Assembly (NCBI GenBank): GCA_910592205.1 | Contig: CAJVPJ010000864.1 | Coordinates: 1 to 15,352, forward strand | Reading direction: 5' to 3' | Source: Paraglomus occultum | Lineage: Eukaryota > Glomeromycota > Glomeromycetes > Paraglomerales > Paraglomeraceae | Length of the DNA: 15,352 nucleotides | Part shown: piece after piece, positions 1 through 7,874 of the stretch | Numbering within the stretch: position 1 is the stretch's first letter | How the letters are laid out: each line of letters begins with the position of its first letter | The notes under the pieces: generated by a model | What the model was told of the DNA's origin: nothing | The model's database searches: none | The model's input: only the letters and a program-made list of their open reading frames with translations | Position numbers and translations under genes: made by a program

Positions 1-2014
1 CCAAAGTACCAATTTTTTTTTCGATATAATGTTTAATTGGACGAGCACCATATTCAATTGAATAGGACTCTTTTAGAATCTTTTCCACCATTTCCTTATT
101 ACACCTAATCTTAATATTTTTCTCTTGCCAGATGCGCCGGAAAAACAACTCCAATTCTTTGCTAATAATCTCCTCAATAACTTCTTTAGTTAAAGAATTA
201 AAAAAAACTATTTCGTCAAGACGATTGAGAAATTCCGGACGGAAATGATTTTTTAACTCGAACTCCAAATCTTCCTTTATCTCTTCCATCTCCTTTTTCT
301 CAAAATACAACTCGGAACCTAAATTAGTAGTCAAAACAATAATTGTATTGCGAAAATTGACTTCCCGGCCATTAGCTAAAGTTAGAAATCCATTATCTAG
401 TATCTGTAAAAGAATATTAATAACTTCAGGATGGGCCTTTTCTATTTCGTCAAAAAGTAGCACACTATTCATTTTCTCCCGAACAATTTCGAGCCGTGGT
501 CGTTCCTCAAAACCAATATAACCGGGTGGTGAGCCGATAAGTTTACTAATTGAATGGGGCTCAGAAAACTCCGTCATATCGAGACGAACAAGATTTTTTT
601 TTTGGTCAAAAAGTTGCTCGGTAATCGTCAAAGCCACTTCAGTTTTTCCTACCCCAGTTGGCCCAACAAACAAAAAGGATGCCAAAGGACGATGCGGGTC
701 CTGAATCCCCGCCCGAGCCCGAAAAATAGCATCACTAACAGCCCGTAAAGCCCGACTCTGTCCTTTTACTCTCTCTTGAAGAATAACCGGAAGGAAAAGA
801 AGTTTTTGTTGCTCGTCGGCCAAGACTCTTCCAACCGGCAAATCATATTTCTGAGTAATAGTCAAAGCAACATCTTCCCGATTTATAAAATATTTTCTCA
901 ACACATTACGGCTCGCCTCCTCCTCTAATTTTTTAATTCTTTCCTTTTGGGAAGGAATGGCATGATATCTTAATTCGGCCGCCTTGGCGAGGTCGATTTC
1001 TTTTTGTTGATAAATAACAAATTCTCTTTCGGCTTGGGCTAATTCTTTTTTGGTATGATTTAACTCCTGGATAATTTTGCTTTCTTTCCGGTCTAATTCT
1101 AATAATTCTTCTAATTTCTCACGCTGTTTTTTTATTTCTTGTTGGAGGTTAAATGCTTCGGGTTCATTTTTTTTATCTTTTTCCACCGCCGCCATATTCA
1201 TTTCTAATTCTCTTAATCTCCGACGAGTTTTCTCAATTATTTCGGGTTCATACCACATTTCGCTCCTTACTCGGCCACAGGTCTCGTCTAACAAATCAAT
1301 CGCCTTATCCGGCAAATAAGTAGTAGTGAGATAGCGTTGCGAAAAATTAACGGCTGCTAACAAGGCTTCATCATAAATCTTTAACTCATAATAAATCTCC
1401 AAATAATTACGAATACCATGCAAAATCCTTAAGGTGTCTTCTCGGCTGGGCTCCGGGACTAATATATTGCTGAAACGACGCACTAAGGCTCCGTCCTTTT
1501 CAATGTATTGGCGGTATTCTTCCTGAGTAGTTGCTCCAATACATTGAATTTCGCCTCGCGAAAGCATTGGTTTTAAGAGGTTAGAGACATCGAGGGCTCC
1601 CTGACTGCGGCCAGCTCCCACGATTAAATGGATTTCATCAATAAAGAGAATAGCGTTATTTTCTGGTTGAGCCATAAAATTGAAAATAGTTTTTAATCTT
1701 TCCTCCAATTCCCCTTGAAATTTAGTTCCAGCCATTAAGGAAATCATATCAAGTTGGTAAACGACCTTTCCTTTTAAATAATCAGGAACTCGCTCCTGCT
1801 TAATTCTCTGGACTAATCCTTCTACGAGGGCGGTTTTTCCCACTCCGGGATAACCAATCAGCAATGGGTTGTTTTTCATCATTCGCGACAAGACATAAAT
1901 TAATTGCTTAATTTCCCCCTCTCGTCCAATTACCGCCAACTCGTTGACTTTGGCTTTTTGATTGAGATTTTCGGTAAATCGTTCAATAATTTCTCTTTCT
2001 TTTTCCTTACTCAT
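1..2014 (-). CDS. clpB: ATP-dependent disaggregase ClpB, N-domain-less, C-terminus off the edge
   Basis: Hsp100-family AAA+ chaperone that threads aggregated proteins through its central pore, normally with DnaK. 671 residues are visible. Order: a short leader of about 25 residues in place of the usual N-terminal substrate domain of about 150; AAA-1 with Walker A GYPGVGKT (54-61), pore loop GTKFQGE and Walker B LFIDE; a long coiled-coil middle domain, which marks ClpB rather than ClpA/ClpC; AAA-2 with Walker A GPTGVGKT (451-458), pore loop GYIGF, Walker B LLFDE and the sensor region YGARPIK near the window edge. About 40 residues are probably missing. The ATG at 2014 is chosen because an in-frame TAG lies five codons upstream and the AAA-1 domain begins soon after. 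Loss of the N domain is usual in mycoplasmas. No in-frame TGA was seen. No Shine-Dalgarno motif precedes the start. Confidence 0.96.
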   Translation of the reverse strand, partial: MSKEKEREIIERFTENLNQKAKVNELAVIGREGEIKQLIYVLSRMMKNNPLLIGYPGVGKTALVEGLVQRIKQERVPDYLKGKVVYQLDMISLMAGTKFQGELEERLKTIFNFMAQPENNAILFIDEIHLIVGAGRSQGALDVSNLLKPMLSRGEIQCIGATTQEEYRQYIEKDGALVRRFSNILVPEPSREDTLRILHGIRNYLEIYYELKIYDEALLAAVNFSQRYLTTTYLPDKAIDLLDETCGRVRSEMWYEPEIIEKTRRRLRELEMNMAAVEKDKKNEPEAFNLQQEIKKQREKLEELLELDRKESKIIQELNHTKKELAQAEREFVIYQQKEIDLAKAAELRYHAIPSQKERIKKLEEEASRNVLRKYFINREDVALTITQKYDLPVGRVLADEQQKLLFLPVILQERVKGQSRALRAVSDAIFRARAGIQDPHRPLASFLFVGPTGVGKTEVALTITEQLFDQKKNLVRLDMTEFSEPHSISKLIGSPPGYIGFEERPRLEIVREKMNSVLLFDEIEKAHPEVINILLQILDNGFLTLANGREVNFRNTIIVLTTNLGSELYFEKKEMEEIKEDLEFELKNHFRPEFLNRLDEIVFFNSLTKEVIEEIISKELELFFRRIWQEKNIKIRCNKEMVEKILKESYSIEYGARPIKHYIEKKIGTL

Positions 2015-2103
2015 ACTTATACTTATACACTAACTCTATTTTCTTGTCTTCTACTATCAGGCGTAGTGCTTACTTATACTTTTAATAATTTTTATTTTTG
2101 TTA

Positions 2104-2109
2104 ATTATA
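2104..2109 (-). promoter_or_regulatory. candidate -10 box of clpB
   Basis: A perfect TATAAT reads leftward 90 bases before the clpB start. No good -35 hexamer exists at 17 bases (CTAGTT is found). The -35 zone is instead filled by the arms of an inverted repeat (2115-2165), suggesting control by a DNA-binding protein. This is inferred from sequence only. Confidence 0.4.
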
Positions 2110-2114
2110 TTGTC

Positions 2115-2165
2115 CGGTGGCAAAAAAACTAGCCAAATACAAAGCTAGAAATAACAACGCCACCG
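2115..2165. repeat. nested inverted repeat upstream of clpB
   Basis: Outer arms CGGTGGC (2115-2121) and GCCACCG (2159-2165) match perfectly over 7 bases. Inside them are a second perfect pair, CTAGC (2129-2133) and GCTAG (2144-2148). The intervening bases are A-rich on the plus strand. The element lies between the tRNA-His terminator and the clpB -10 box, with one outer arm just upstream of that box. It could be an operator, or a hairpin if transcribed. No T-run follows either arm at terminator distance on the minus strand. Confidence 0.55.
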
Positions 2166-2199
2166 AACTCAATTATGAAAACACTTTTCTTTTGGAGGG

Positions 2200-2242
2200 G
2201 AGAAAACAAAATTAAAGAACCCCATATTTATTTTAAATGGGG
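2200..2242 (-). terminator. Rho-independent terminator after tRNA-His
   Basis: On the minus strand CCCCAT (2242-2237) pairs with ATGGGG (2225-2220) around an AT-rich loop. A T-rich stretch continues to about 2200. The 5' arm overlaps the last bases of tRNA-His including its encoded CCA end, so terminator folding and tRNA maturation share these bases. Confidence 0.6.
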
Positions 2243-2314
2243 CGAATAGTGAGAATTGAACTCACGAATGCTAGTTCCACAAACTAGTGCGTTAACCATT
2301 TCGCCATATTCGCC
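2238..2314 (-). tRNA. tRNA-His (GTG)
   Basis: A complete cloverleaf reads on the minus strand. The acceptor stem is GCGAATA/TATTCGC. The anticodon stem CTAGT/ACTAG encloses TTGTGGA with anticodon GTG. The T arm is GTGAG-TTCAATT-CTCAC. The extra G at -1 (2314), diagnostic of tRNA-His, faces discriminator C73 (2241), and CCA is encoded (2240-2238). It lies four bases behind tRNA-Gly, probably on the same transcript. Confidence 0.95.
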
Positions 2315-2318
2315 AAAA

Positions 2319-2393
2319 TGGAGCGAGTAACGGGAATCGAACCCGTATCCTCAGACTGGCAGTCTAATATTCTAACCGTTGAACTATACTCGC
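2319..2393 (-). tRNA. tRNA-Gly (GCC)
   Basis: A cloverleaf on the minus strand with acceptor GCGAGTA/TACTCGC, anticodon stem TTAGA/TCTGA around CTGCCAG (anticodon GCC), T arm ACGGG-TTCGATT-CCCGT, discriminator T and an encoded CCA (2321-2319). It begins only 20 bases past the stop of the upstream permease gene, so read-through from the transporter operon is plausible; no separate strong promoter was seen. Confidence 0.95.
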
Positions 2394-2413
2394 AATTTGA
2401 TTATTAATAATTT

Positions 2414-3184
2414 TTAACCTAAATCATTTTTCAGAAACTTTTTTCGATAAAGAGAGAAAAAGAGATAACCGCTCACAACAAAAATAGGAACCGAAAGCAA
2501 GCAAAAAACTAATGGGTATTGAGAGATAATTTCCCGCAAAAAGTAAGCAGCAGCAATAGTACCAAATAAAAAAACAAGACAAAAGAGGTAGACCAAAAAA
2601 GAACCTCCTTCTTGCTGATAAAAAAGAAAAGGAACCAGCAAACAACAGTTAACTAAACTAAACACTATTCCATTAAGGAGTAAAAAAGAGAGGATGGCGA
2701 CCGTTCCCAGATTAGCAGCAACCGAAAAATAAATGATTAAAGGCAAAGTGGTAAGAATAAAATTAACTATGAAAGAGTAAGTAAAAGCCGCAGCAAACTT
2801 GGCTAATATAACCGTTTTACGGGTAACACTAGGGGTAAAAATAAGGACCTTAATATCCTCTTCCCGTCCAATTTTGGGTATTCGAAAAAATTGTTTTTGT
2901 TTTACTTCCTCCCAACCTAATCCTCGTCCAACCAGAAAAGAAATTAAGGGATTAATAACTAACATCACAACAAATAACTGTAAAAGTGAAATGAGCCAAA
3001 AAATGGCTAGTTTAGTTTGTCAATTGTCAGCCTCACTCAACAAATGCTTAATAGATTGTAAACTGCTAAAAAGAATTAATATTGCGTAGAAAAATCAAAG
3101 AATACTTATTCAAACTCTTCTTAATAACTTAGCACAATAATAACGATAAAGTTTTAAAAATACTGGTTTTTGGATTTTAAACAT
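2414..3184 (-). CDS. ABC-2 type transporter permease (small subunit)
   Basis: 256-residue membrane protein reading through TGA as Trp (for example at 3020, 3095 and 3110). Roughly six hydrophobic segments are visible: residues about 28-48, 60-92, 125-150, and three more toward the C-terminus. A cytoplasmic stretch before the third segment contains TPSVTRKTVILAK, matching TPGVKRSDIIWGK in the neighbouring permease, so the two are paralogues and probably form a heterodimer under the ATPase at 4327-5037. This Thr-Pro...Arg...Lys element resembles the region preceding the second half of ABC-2 permeases. The ATG at 3184 follows an in-frame TAA and lies 9 bases after the upstream gene's stop. The substrate cannot be told from sequence. 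A later GTG (2968) would cut off the first two segments and is not preferred. Confidence 0.8.
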
Positions 3185-3193
3185 AAATTAAAG

Positions 3194-4315
3194 TTAGTTT
3201 AAATCTTCTTCTTGATACCTTAAATAATAAAGTGTGAGAAAGAAAATCCCGCAAACTAAGGAAATGACGGTAAATCAAATGGGGTCAAAGAAAGTCCTTT
3301 CCACTGTATAAGGTCAGCCTCAGGAAGTAAATACTTTTAATAACCCTCAAAGTAAAGGAAAAAAAGCCACCAAAGTAGCAAATATCCATTTCCCTCCGCC
3401 TACTAAGGAAGCAAAGAACAAGTAAGAAGCAAAAACTAAGCAAAAGAATAAAAGCGGTGCCACGACAACAGTTATTAAAGCCAAACAAGAGAACCACGAG
3501 ATATTCGCTGTGGGGGATAATCAGAAATAGTAAATGCCGTAGGGAATTAAGAATATGATAATGTTAATTAAAAAGTAGAAAGTTAAAAAGGCTAAAATTT
3601 TCCCTCAAATTATATCACTCCTTTTCACCCCTGGAGTCATAGTCAAAACTGTCGCTTCCTCTCCGTCCTTGCGAGGGGAGAAAAAGGTCTTATCAAAAAC
3701 TTCGAAAATGAACCAGTATAAAACTACAAAGCCAGTTAAATTTCACCAAGCAATATCAAAAAGCAATTTCCAAAAGGCCTTTCCTTCAGTATAATTTTGT
3801 TTAGGAAATCCGTAACCCGTCCCGTCCGTCTGCTGGAAAAAGAAAACATTGTCGGCTGTGAAAGGGAACGAAAGACCAAAAAAATTAGCAGAATCAAACA
3901 TATGGGTATACATTTTTTCCATTGAACTCGCTGTTTCTCTATCTCTCCTTTTGTTCCCCTCTTCCGATTTTCCTTTTTCTTTATTTTTTGCCTCTTTCAT
4001 CAAAAAACCCCTAGCCTTTACGTGTGCTAATTCAATATATTTTTTCTTTTCTTTTTCTCCTCTTCTAAGTTTAAACTCATTGCCAAAAAATTCTCCTGCT
4101 ACATTTGAGAACTTGTTCTCTTCTTCTAACTCTGCTCGTTCTTCTTCAGAACCAGCTTGCTCAGAAAACATTTTACCCAACACTTTATTTCCAACAAAAG
4201 GAATGATAAATCACCAAACAATACCAATTAAAATGGTAAAAATGAGAATCCTCAACCAATTTTTTTGTCAGATTTTTCCAAAATAGAATTTATATAATTT
4301 TCCAACTTGCGACAT
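3194..4315 (-). CDS. ABC-2 type transporter permease with large charged loop
   Basis: 373-residue permease read with TGA as Trp. A short cytoplasmic N-terminus is followed by membrane segment 1 (about 21-43). Then comes a hydrophilic region of roughly 130 residues, very rich in Glu, Lys and Arg (EEERAELEEE, RRGEKEKKKY), ending before segment 2 around the DIAWWNLTGFVV stretch. The motif TPGVKRSDIIWGK precedes segment 3, and three more segments follow (about six in all). The topology places the charged region outside the membrane. The ATG at 4315 starts 11 bases after the ATPase stop and is preferred over the internal GTG at 4183, which would lose segment 1. It forms the core of the exporter with the ATPase and the smaller permease. 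The insert could bind a substrate or an external partner; that is inference. Confidence 0.8.
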
Positions 4316-4326
4316 AACAATAAATT

Positions 4327-5037
4327 TTATAATTCAAATAATCCTTTACCTTTTTCAATAAAGTAATCTTCATAAGTTTTTTCAATATCAGGTGTTTTCG
4401 CCCCACTATAAACAATTCTTCCTCTTTTAATCATCGTAATATCATCGGCTAATTTTTGTAAATCAGAAAGAATATGAGTCGACATTAAAATGGTTCCGCC
4501 TTTATCACGAATAGTTTTTAGGTTGTTAAATAAGTCCTGGCGAAAACTCGGGTCCAAACCATTAAAAGGTTCGTCCAGCAAGTATATTCTCGGCCGATAA
4601 AGACTTAAAGTAAAAACTTGCAGGATTTTTTTTCAACCAGTCGAAAGGGAATGACAATTTTGGTGGCGAAATTGGGACAAAGGTGAACCAGCGAGTTTTC
4701 TTAAAACTACCTCCTTGGGAATATCCCGCAAATAACCACAATCTAATAAATAATTTTCAACACTCAGGCTAGGAAATTTTGGCTCAGCCGGAATAAAACC
4801 TAGTCGTTGATTAAAACTGGGGTCGCGGTTAACTGATTTATTATCAATATAAGCCTCACCGTGGGTTGGCAAGACCAAACGAGTTAAAATACTGAGAGTA
4901 GTTGTTTTGCCCGCTCCATTGGGACCAATAAATCCGTGAATAGTTCCTTTGCGGACAGAAAAGGAAACATTATTTAAAACGGTTTTGTCGCCGTATCTTT
5001 TGCTAACGTGTTTGACTTCGATTACTTTTTCTGTCAT
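4327..5037 (-). CDS. ABC transporter ATP-binding protein
   Basis: 236-residue nucleotide-binding subunit, first gene of the three-gene operon. Visible: Walker A GPNGAGKTT (38-46), Q-loop region around LGFIPAEPKFP, signature LSTGWKK, Walker B IYLLDEP followed by D-loop FNGLDP, and switch His in STHILSDL. The Trp in the signature (residue 135) is encoded by TGA (4633-4635). With the standard code the gene would be split exactly at this catalytic motif, whereas reading it as Trp gives a full-length domain. The family energises ABC-2 permeases for export of drugs, peptides or lipids. No Shine-Dalgarno motif precedes the ATG at 5037. A promoter lies upstream at 5085-5113. Confidence 0.92.
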
Positions 5038-5084
5038 ACTGATTTCATTATTATATTATTTTATATGTTATGTTATTTAGTTGA

Positions 5085-5113
5085 ATTATCGTCTAAACTG
5101 TTCACTCAAGCAA
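5085..5113 (-). promoter_or_regulatory. promoter of the ABC transporter operon
   Basis: On the minus strand TTGCTT (-35, 5113-5108) and GATAAT (-10, 5090-5085) are separated by exactly 17 bases, followed by about 40 AT-rich bases before the ATPase ATG. The match to the sigma-70/SigA consensus is good. The region is shared with the divergent exporter gene at 5143, so the two units may be co-regulated. Confidence 0.5.
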
Positions 5114-5142
5114 AATATTATTAATATATACTTATTTACGGA

Positions 5143-7218
5143 ATGTCCTCTTCCTCCACTGTATTCACCAAATCGGTTCTCAAAACAAAAAAGAAAAGCA
5201 AAATAAAATTACTCTTTCTGGTCTTAGGGAGAATTATCAAAAATAATCCGTTTTTATTTTTTTTCTGTGCCTTACTAGCCGTAATCACCGCCGTCGTCAA
5301 TTTTAATATTGGTGGTAACTTGAAGAATTTGCTTCTTCACAAGGAAAAAACTCTCAGCGAGCAGGTGGTTAAAGAAGTAGAAAAGGAAGAAGGAGAAAGA
5401 ATTGAGAAAAAAAAGATAAAAGAAATATTAAACGACAAAGCGGACGAAACCAACAAGAGACAAAAAGAAGTCAAAGAAAAAATTGAAAAAGTAATAAAAG
5501 GAAATGGTTCTTTGGCAAAAAAAGATGCCAAAAAAATAATTGAAGATTCCAGCATTGAAGGTCGCAAAGTTTATGACCAAAAAGATTTCGAATTTGAATT
5601 TAATTTTTTTGGCTGGCGCTGATTTAAGACTGACGCCCTCAGTATTTGGGGATTTATTACCTACATGCTAATTCTCATTCTAGTGGTGAAATCTCTCTTT
5701 TCTCTCACCCATTATTACTGAATGAATTACGCTTATGATAGTGTCGAACGGGATTTAAAAAAAGATTTATTTCGTCATTTTATTCGGGCCAAATATGCTA
5801 ATTCGGCAGAAGTTTCTCGCAATTTAATTACTCAATTTGCGGATGACTTAGACGAAATTGCTTATAGTATTTGGTTTATTCCTAACCGCTTAATTTATGT
5901 TTCCTTTTCGATATTTTTCTTGCTGAGGTTTGATTTTAACTTTGGGAAAGAAGGAACAATGTTGCCCCTCTTAGCAATTGTTTTTGGTTTGTTTGCCGTC
6001 TTAATTATTGTTGAAATATTGCTCTTTAAAAGAGCCAGCAAATTAAATATGGCCGCCAAAAGGAGGCAAGAAGAAGATAATAAAATTATTTATGAGCGAA
6101 TTAATAATTTGGAGTACATTAAGGCGGTTTCGGGAGAAAAGTATGAGGAAGAAAAAGTTGACCGACAACTGGATTCGACTTTTCGCCGAAACAAAAAATC
6201 GCTCTGGTATAGCACCCTATTTAAAGCAGTTCCCCAGTACATTATTATTCCAAACATTCCAACTTTTTTTATGGCTTTGGCACTCCTTTTTTACTCCGAA
6301 AGCCCCAAAATGGGAACTGTTTTCTTAATCAGCAATTTTGTCCGGTATTTTTTTTCAGTAAGAAGTTTAAATAATGAAGTCAATAAAATAATTGAAGCAA
6401 TGTTAACCTTGGATGAACTTTCCAGCAGCCTAACCATTGCGAACGAGAGCGCGAAAACTTTAAATTACCCAACTACTCGGGCTGTGCCAACTGCTCCTGC
6501 CCCCAAAATTCCTTTCCAAAATGGTGACATTGTTTTTCAGAATGTCGTTTTTGCTTACCCCAAACGACCACAGCACAATATTTTACGCAGTTTTTCTTTC
6601 ACTTTTCAACAAGGAAAAATTTACGGCATTGCCGGCAAAAATGGCATTGGCAAAAGCACGATTACCAAAACTACCCTCAAACTTTATGATTTAAAAGAAG
6701 GGCAAATCCTTATTGGGGAACGTAATATTCAGAAAATAGACACCATTGACCTCCACCGACACATTTGTTACCAAACTAATCGCCCAACCTTTTTCCGCAT
6801 GAGCATTGCCGAGAATGTTTGCTATCCTAACAAACACGACCAAAAAGACTACGACAAATTAGCTACAGCAGCCAAAAAAACTGGCATTTACGAGTTTATT
6901 ACTAAATTACCACAGGGTTTTGACACCGTGTTGAGAGAAGGGGGCACTGACCTCTCTGAAGGCCAAAAACAACAAATTTCCGCCATGAAAATGTTTATTA
7001 ACGACTATGACATTTATATTTTGGACGAAATATTAAGCAACGTTCACCCTAATTTGAAAGAGAAAATTTTACGCAATATTTTCACTAAACTAAAAGGTAA
7101 AACAGTCTTGGTAATCGACCATCACTACGAAATATTTCAATATGTTGATTATATTTATCAATTTACGGGTGAAAAATTAATCAAAATGGATAAGAAGGAA
7201 TTTTTGTCAACGGAATAG
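5143..7218 (+). CDS. fused ABC exporter (membrane domain plus ATPase) with coiled-coil insertion
   Basis: 691-residue half-transporter of the MsbA/bacteriocin-exporter type, read through two TGA-Trp codons (5620, 5719). Segment 1 is at about 35-56. Residues about 65-155 are strongly charged and helical-looking (VVKEVEKEEGERIEKKK), predicted outside the membrane. Segment 2 is at about 166-186, followed by the conserved cytoplasmic loop and four more segments. The ATPase has Walker A GKNGIGKST (498-506), signature LSEGQ (604-608, usual LSGGQ), Walker B YILDE with catalytic Glu629, and the switch His in IDHH. The D-loop is SNVH instead of SALD, an unusual loss of the Asp. Such proteins dimerise to export lipids, peptides or drugs. 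The gene is divergent from another ABC transporter operon with a 105-bp gap. ATG at 5143, no Shine-Dalgarno motif. Confidence 0.88.
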
Positions 7219-7243
7219 TTAAAGAATACTAAAATAATAACTA

Positions 7244-7483
7244 ATGCCTCGCGTCTGATTTGAAAAAGGTTATAAATTCTACATTTACCTCAATGAAAGC
7301 AAATACGAACCACCTCACATTCATGTTCTCAGCACAGAGGGAGAAATGAAAGTCTGATTAAACGACGACTTAGATATCGCCGAATGTTATGATATTCCGT
7401 CCCATGAATGAAGTAAAATCTTAAAAATAATTAAAGAAAAGCAAGAATTTTTTATCAAAAAGTATTATGAATCCAATCAATAG
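7244..7483 (+). CDS. DUF4160 domain protein (candidate toxin-like partner)
   Basis: 79-residue protein. The N-terminal region with a tyrosine-rich strand followed by PPHIHV (near residue 26) is the hallmark of the DUF4160 family. TGA codons at codon 5 and two later positions read as Trp; without them no usable frame exists. It ends 17 bases inside the next gene, a DUF2442 protein, so translation is likely coupled. DUF4160-DUF2442 pairs recur in bacterial genomes and have been proposed as toxin-antitoxin-like modules; the biochemical activity is not known from sequence. The ATG at 7244 lies 25 bases after the exporter stop, so the pair may share the exporter transcript. No Shine-Dalgarno motif. 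Confidence 0.8.
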
Positions 7484-7781
7484 AGAAGCAAGAATTAAGG
7501 AAACTAATATTAAACCAACCATCCCATTAATTAAAACTATTGAAAAGCCTGAGCCAACCATTTTAAAAGTTGAATGTAATAAGGAAACTATTACTGCTTA
7601 TTTAAGTGATAGTCGTGTTATCACCATTCCTACTGGCTGATACAAAGTTTTGCGGGAGGCTAATGCTAAACAGTTAAAAAATGTTAAGATTATGCCCGCT
7701 AAACGAGGTATCTATTGACCGGACTTAGAAGAATTTTTAAGTATTAAGGCTTTTACTCATGGCTTAAATGCGGGTTGTTAG
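7467..7781 (+). CDS. DUF2442 domain protein (candidate antitoxin-like partner)
   Basis: 104-residue protein whose C-terminal two thirds match the DUF2442 pattern: a strand with ITIPTGWYKVL, a helix, then GIYWPDLEEFLS. Family members carry Trp at both aromatic sites (SWF and HWPDLDEDLS), and here both are TGA (7638, 7716). These are among the best points in the window for reading TGA as Trp. The N-terminal 35 residues are basic and unassigned. The start overlaps the DUF4160 gene by 17 bases in another frame. In other genomes such proteins accompany DUF4160 and are thought to be the regulatory or neutralising partner. The stop is followed by an inverted repeat that could terminate or regulate. 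Confidence 0.82.
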
Positions 7782-7788
7782 TTTTTTG

Positions 7789-7830
7789 TTATTACTACAA
7801 TTATAACTACAGATTACTTGTTAGTAATAA
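7789..7830. repeat. inverted repeat overlapping a -35 box
   Basis: TTATTACTA (7789-7797) and TAGTAATAA (7822-7830) are perfect 9-base arms 24 bases apart. The right arm overlaps the -35 hexamer of the promoter at 7818-7846, as an operator would. No T-run follows, so a terminator for the upstream pair is less likely. A DUF2442-type or other DNA-binding protein might act here, but that is speculation. Confidence 0.45.
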
Positions 7831-7846
7831 AACTTCTACATAAAAT
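7818..7846 (+). promoter_or_regulatory. promoter of the 370-residue membrane-anchored protein gene
   Basis: TTGTTA (7818-7823), 17-base spacer, TAAAAT (7841-7846), 28 bases before the ATG at 7875. The spacing is ideal and both boxes match the consensus at four or five of six positions. It separates the next gene from the exporter/DUF4160 unit. Confidence 0.5.
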
Positions 7847-7874
7847 TATAATTATTTTAAATTAAAATATCATT

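Noticed and set aside
1077-1319. Plus-strand open frame of 80 codons inside clpB
   Set aside because: It is antisense to the ClpB middle domain and has Ser/Asn/Phe composition typical of the reverse complement of Glu/Lys/Leu codons.
2046-2072. Possible CIRCE operator before clpB
   Set aside because: TAGTGCTTA at 2064-2072 matches one CIRCE half at 7 of 9 positions, but the other half at the required distance matches at only about 2 of 9.
3849-4286. Plus-strand open frame of about 145 codons
   Set aside because: It lies opposite the permease gene and has low-complexity Ser/Phe composition mirroring its Glu/Lys-rich codons; no start context or family.
7638-7718. UGA as glycine (Gracilibacteria/SR1 code)
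   Set aside because: Conserved positions in DUF2442 and TatD call for Trp, and the gene set and ClpB type fit mollicutes.
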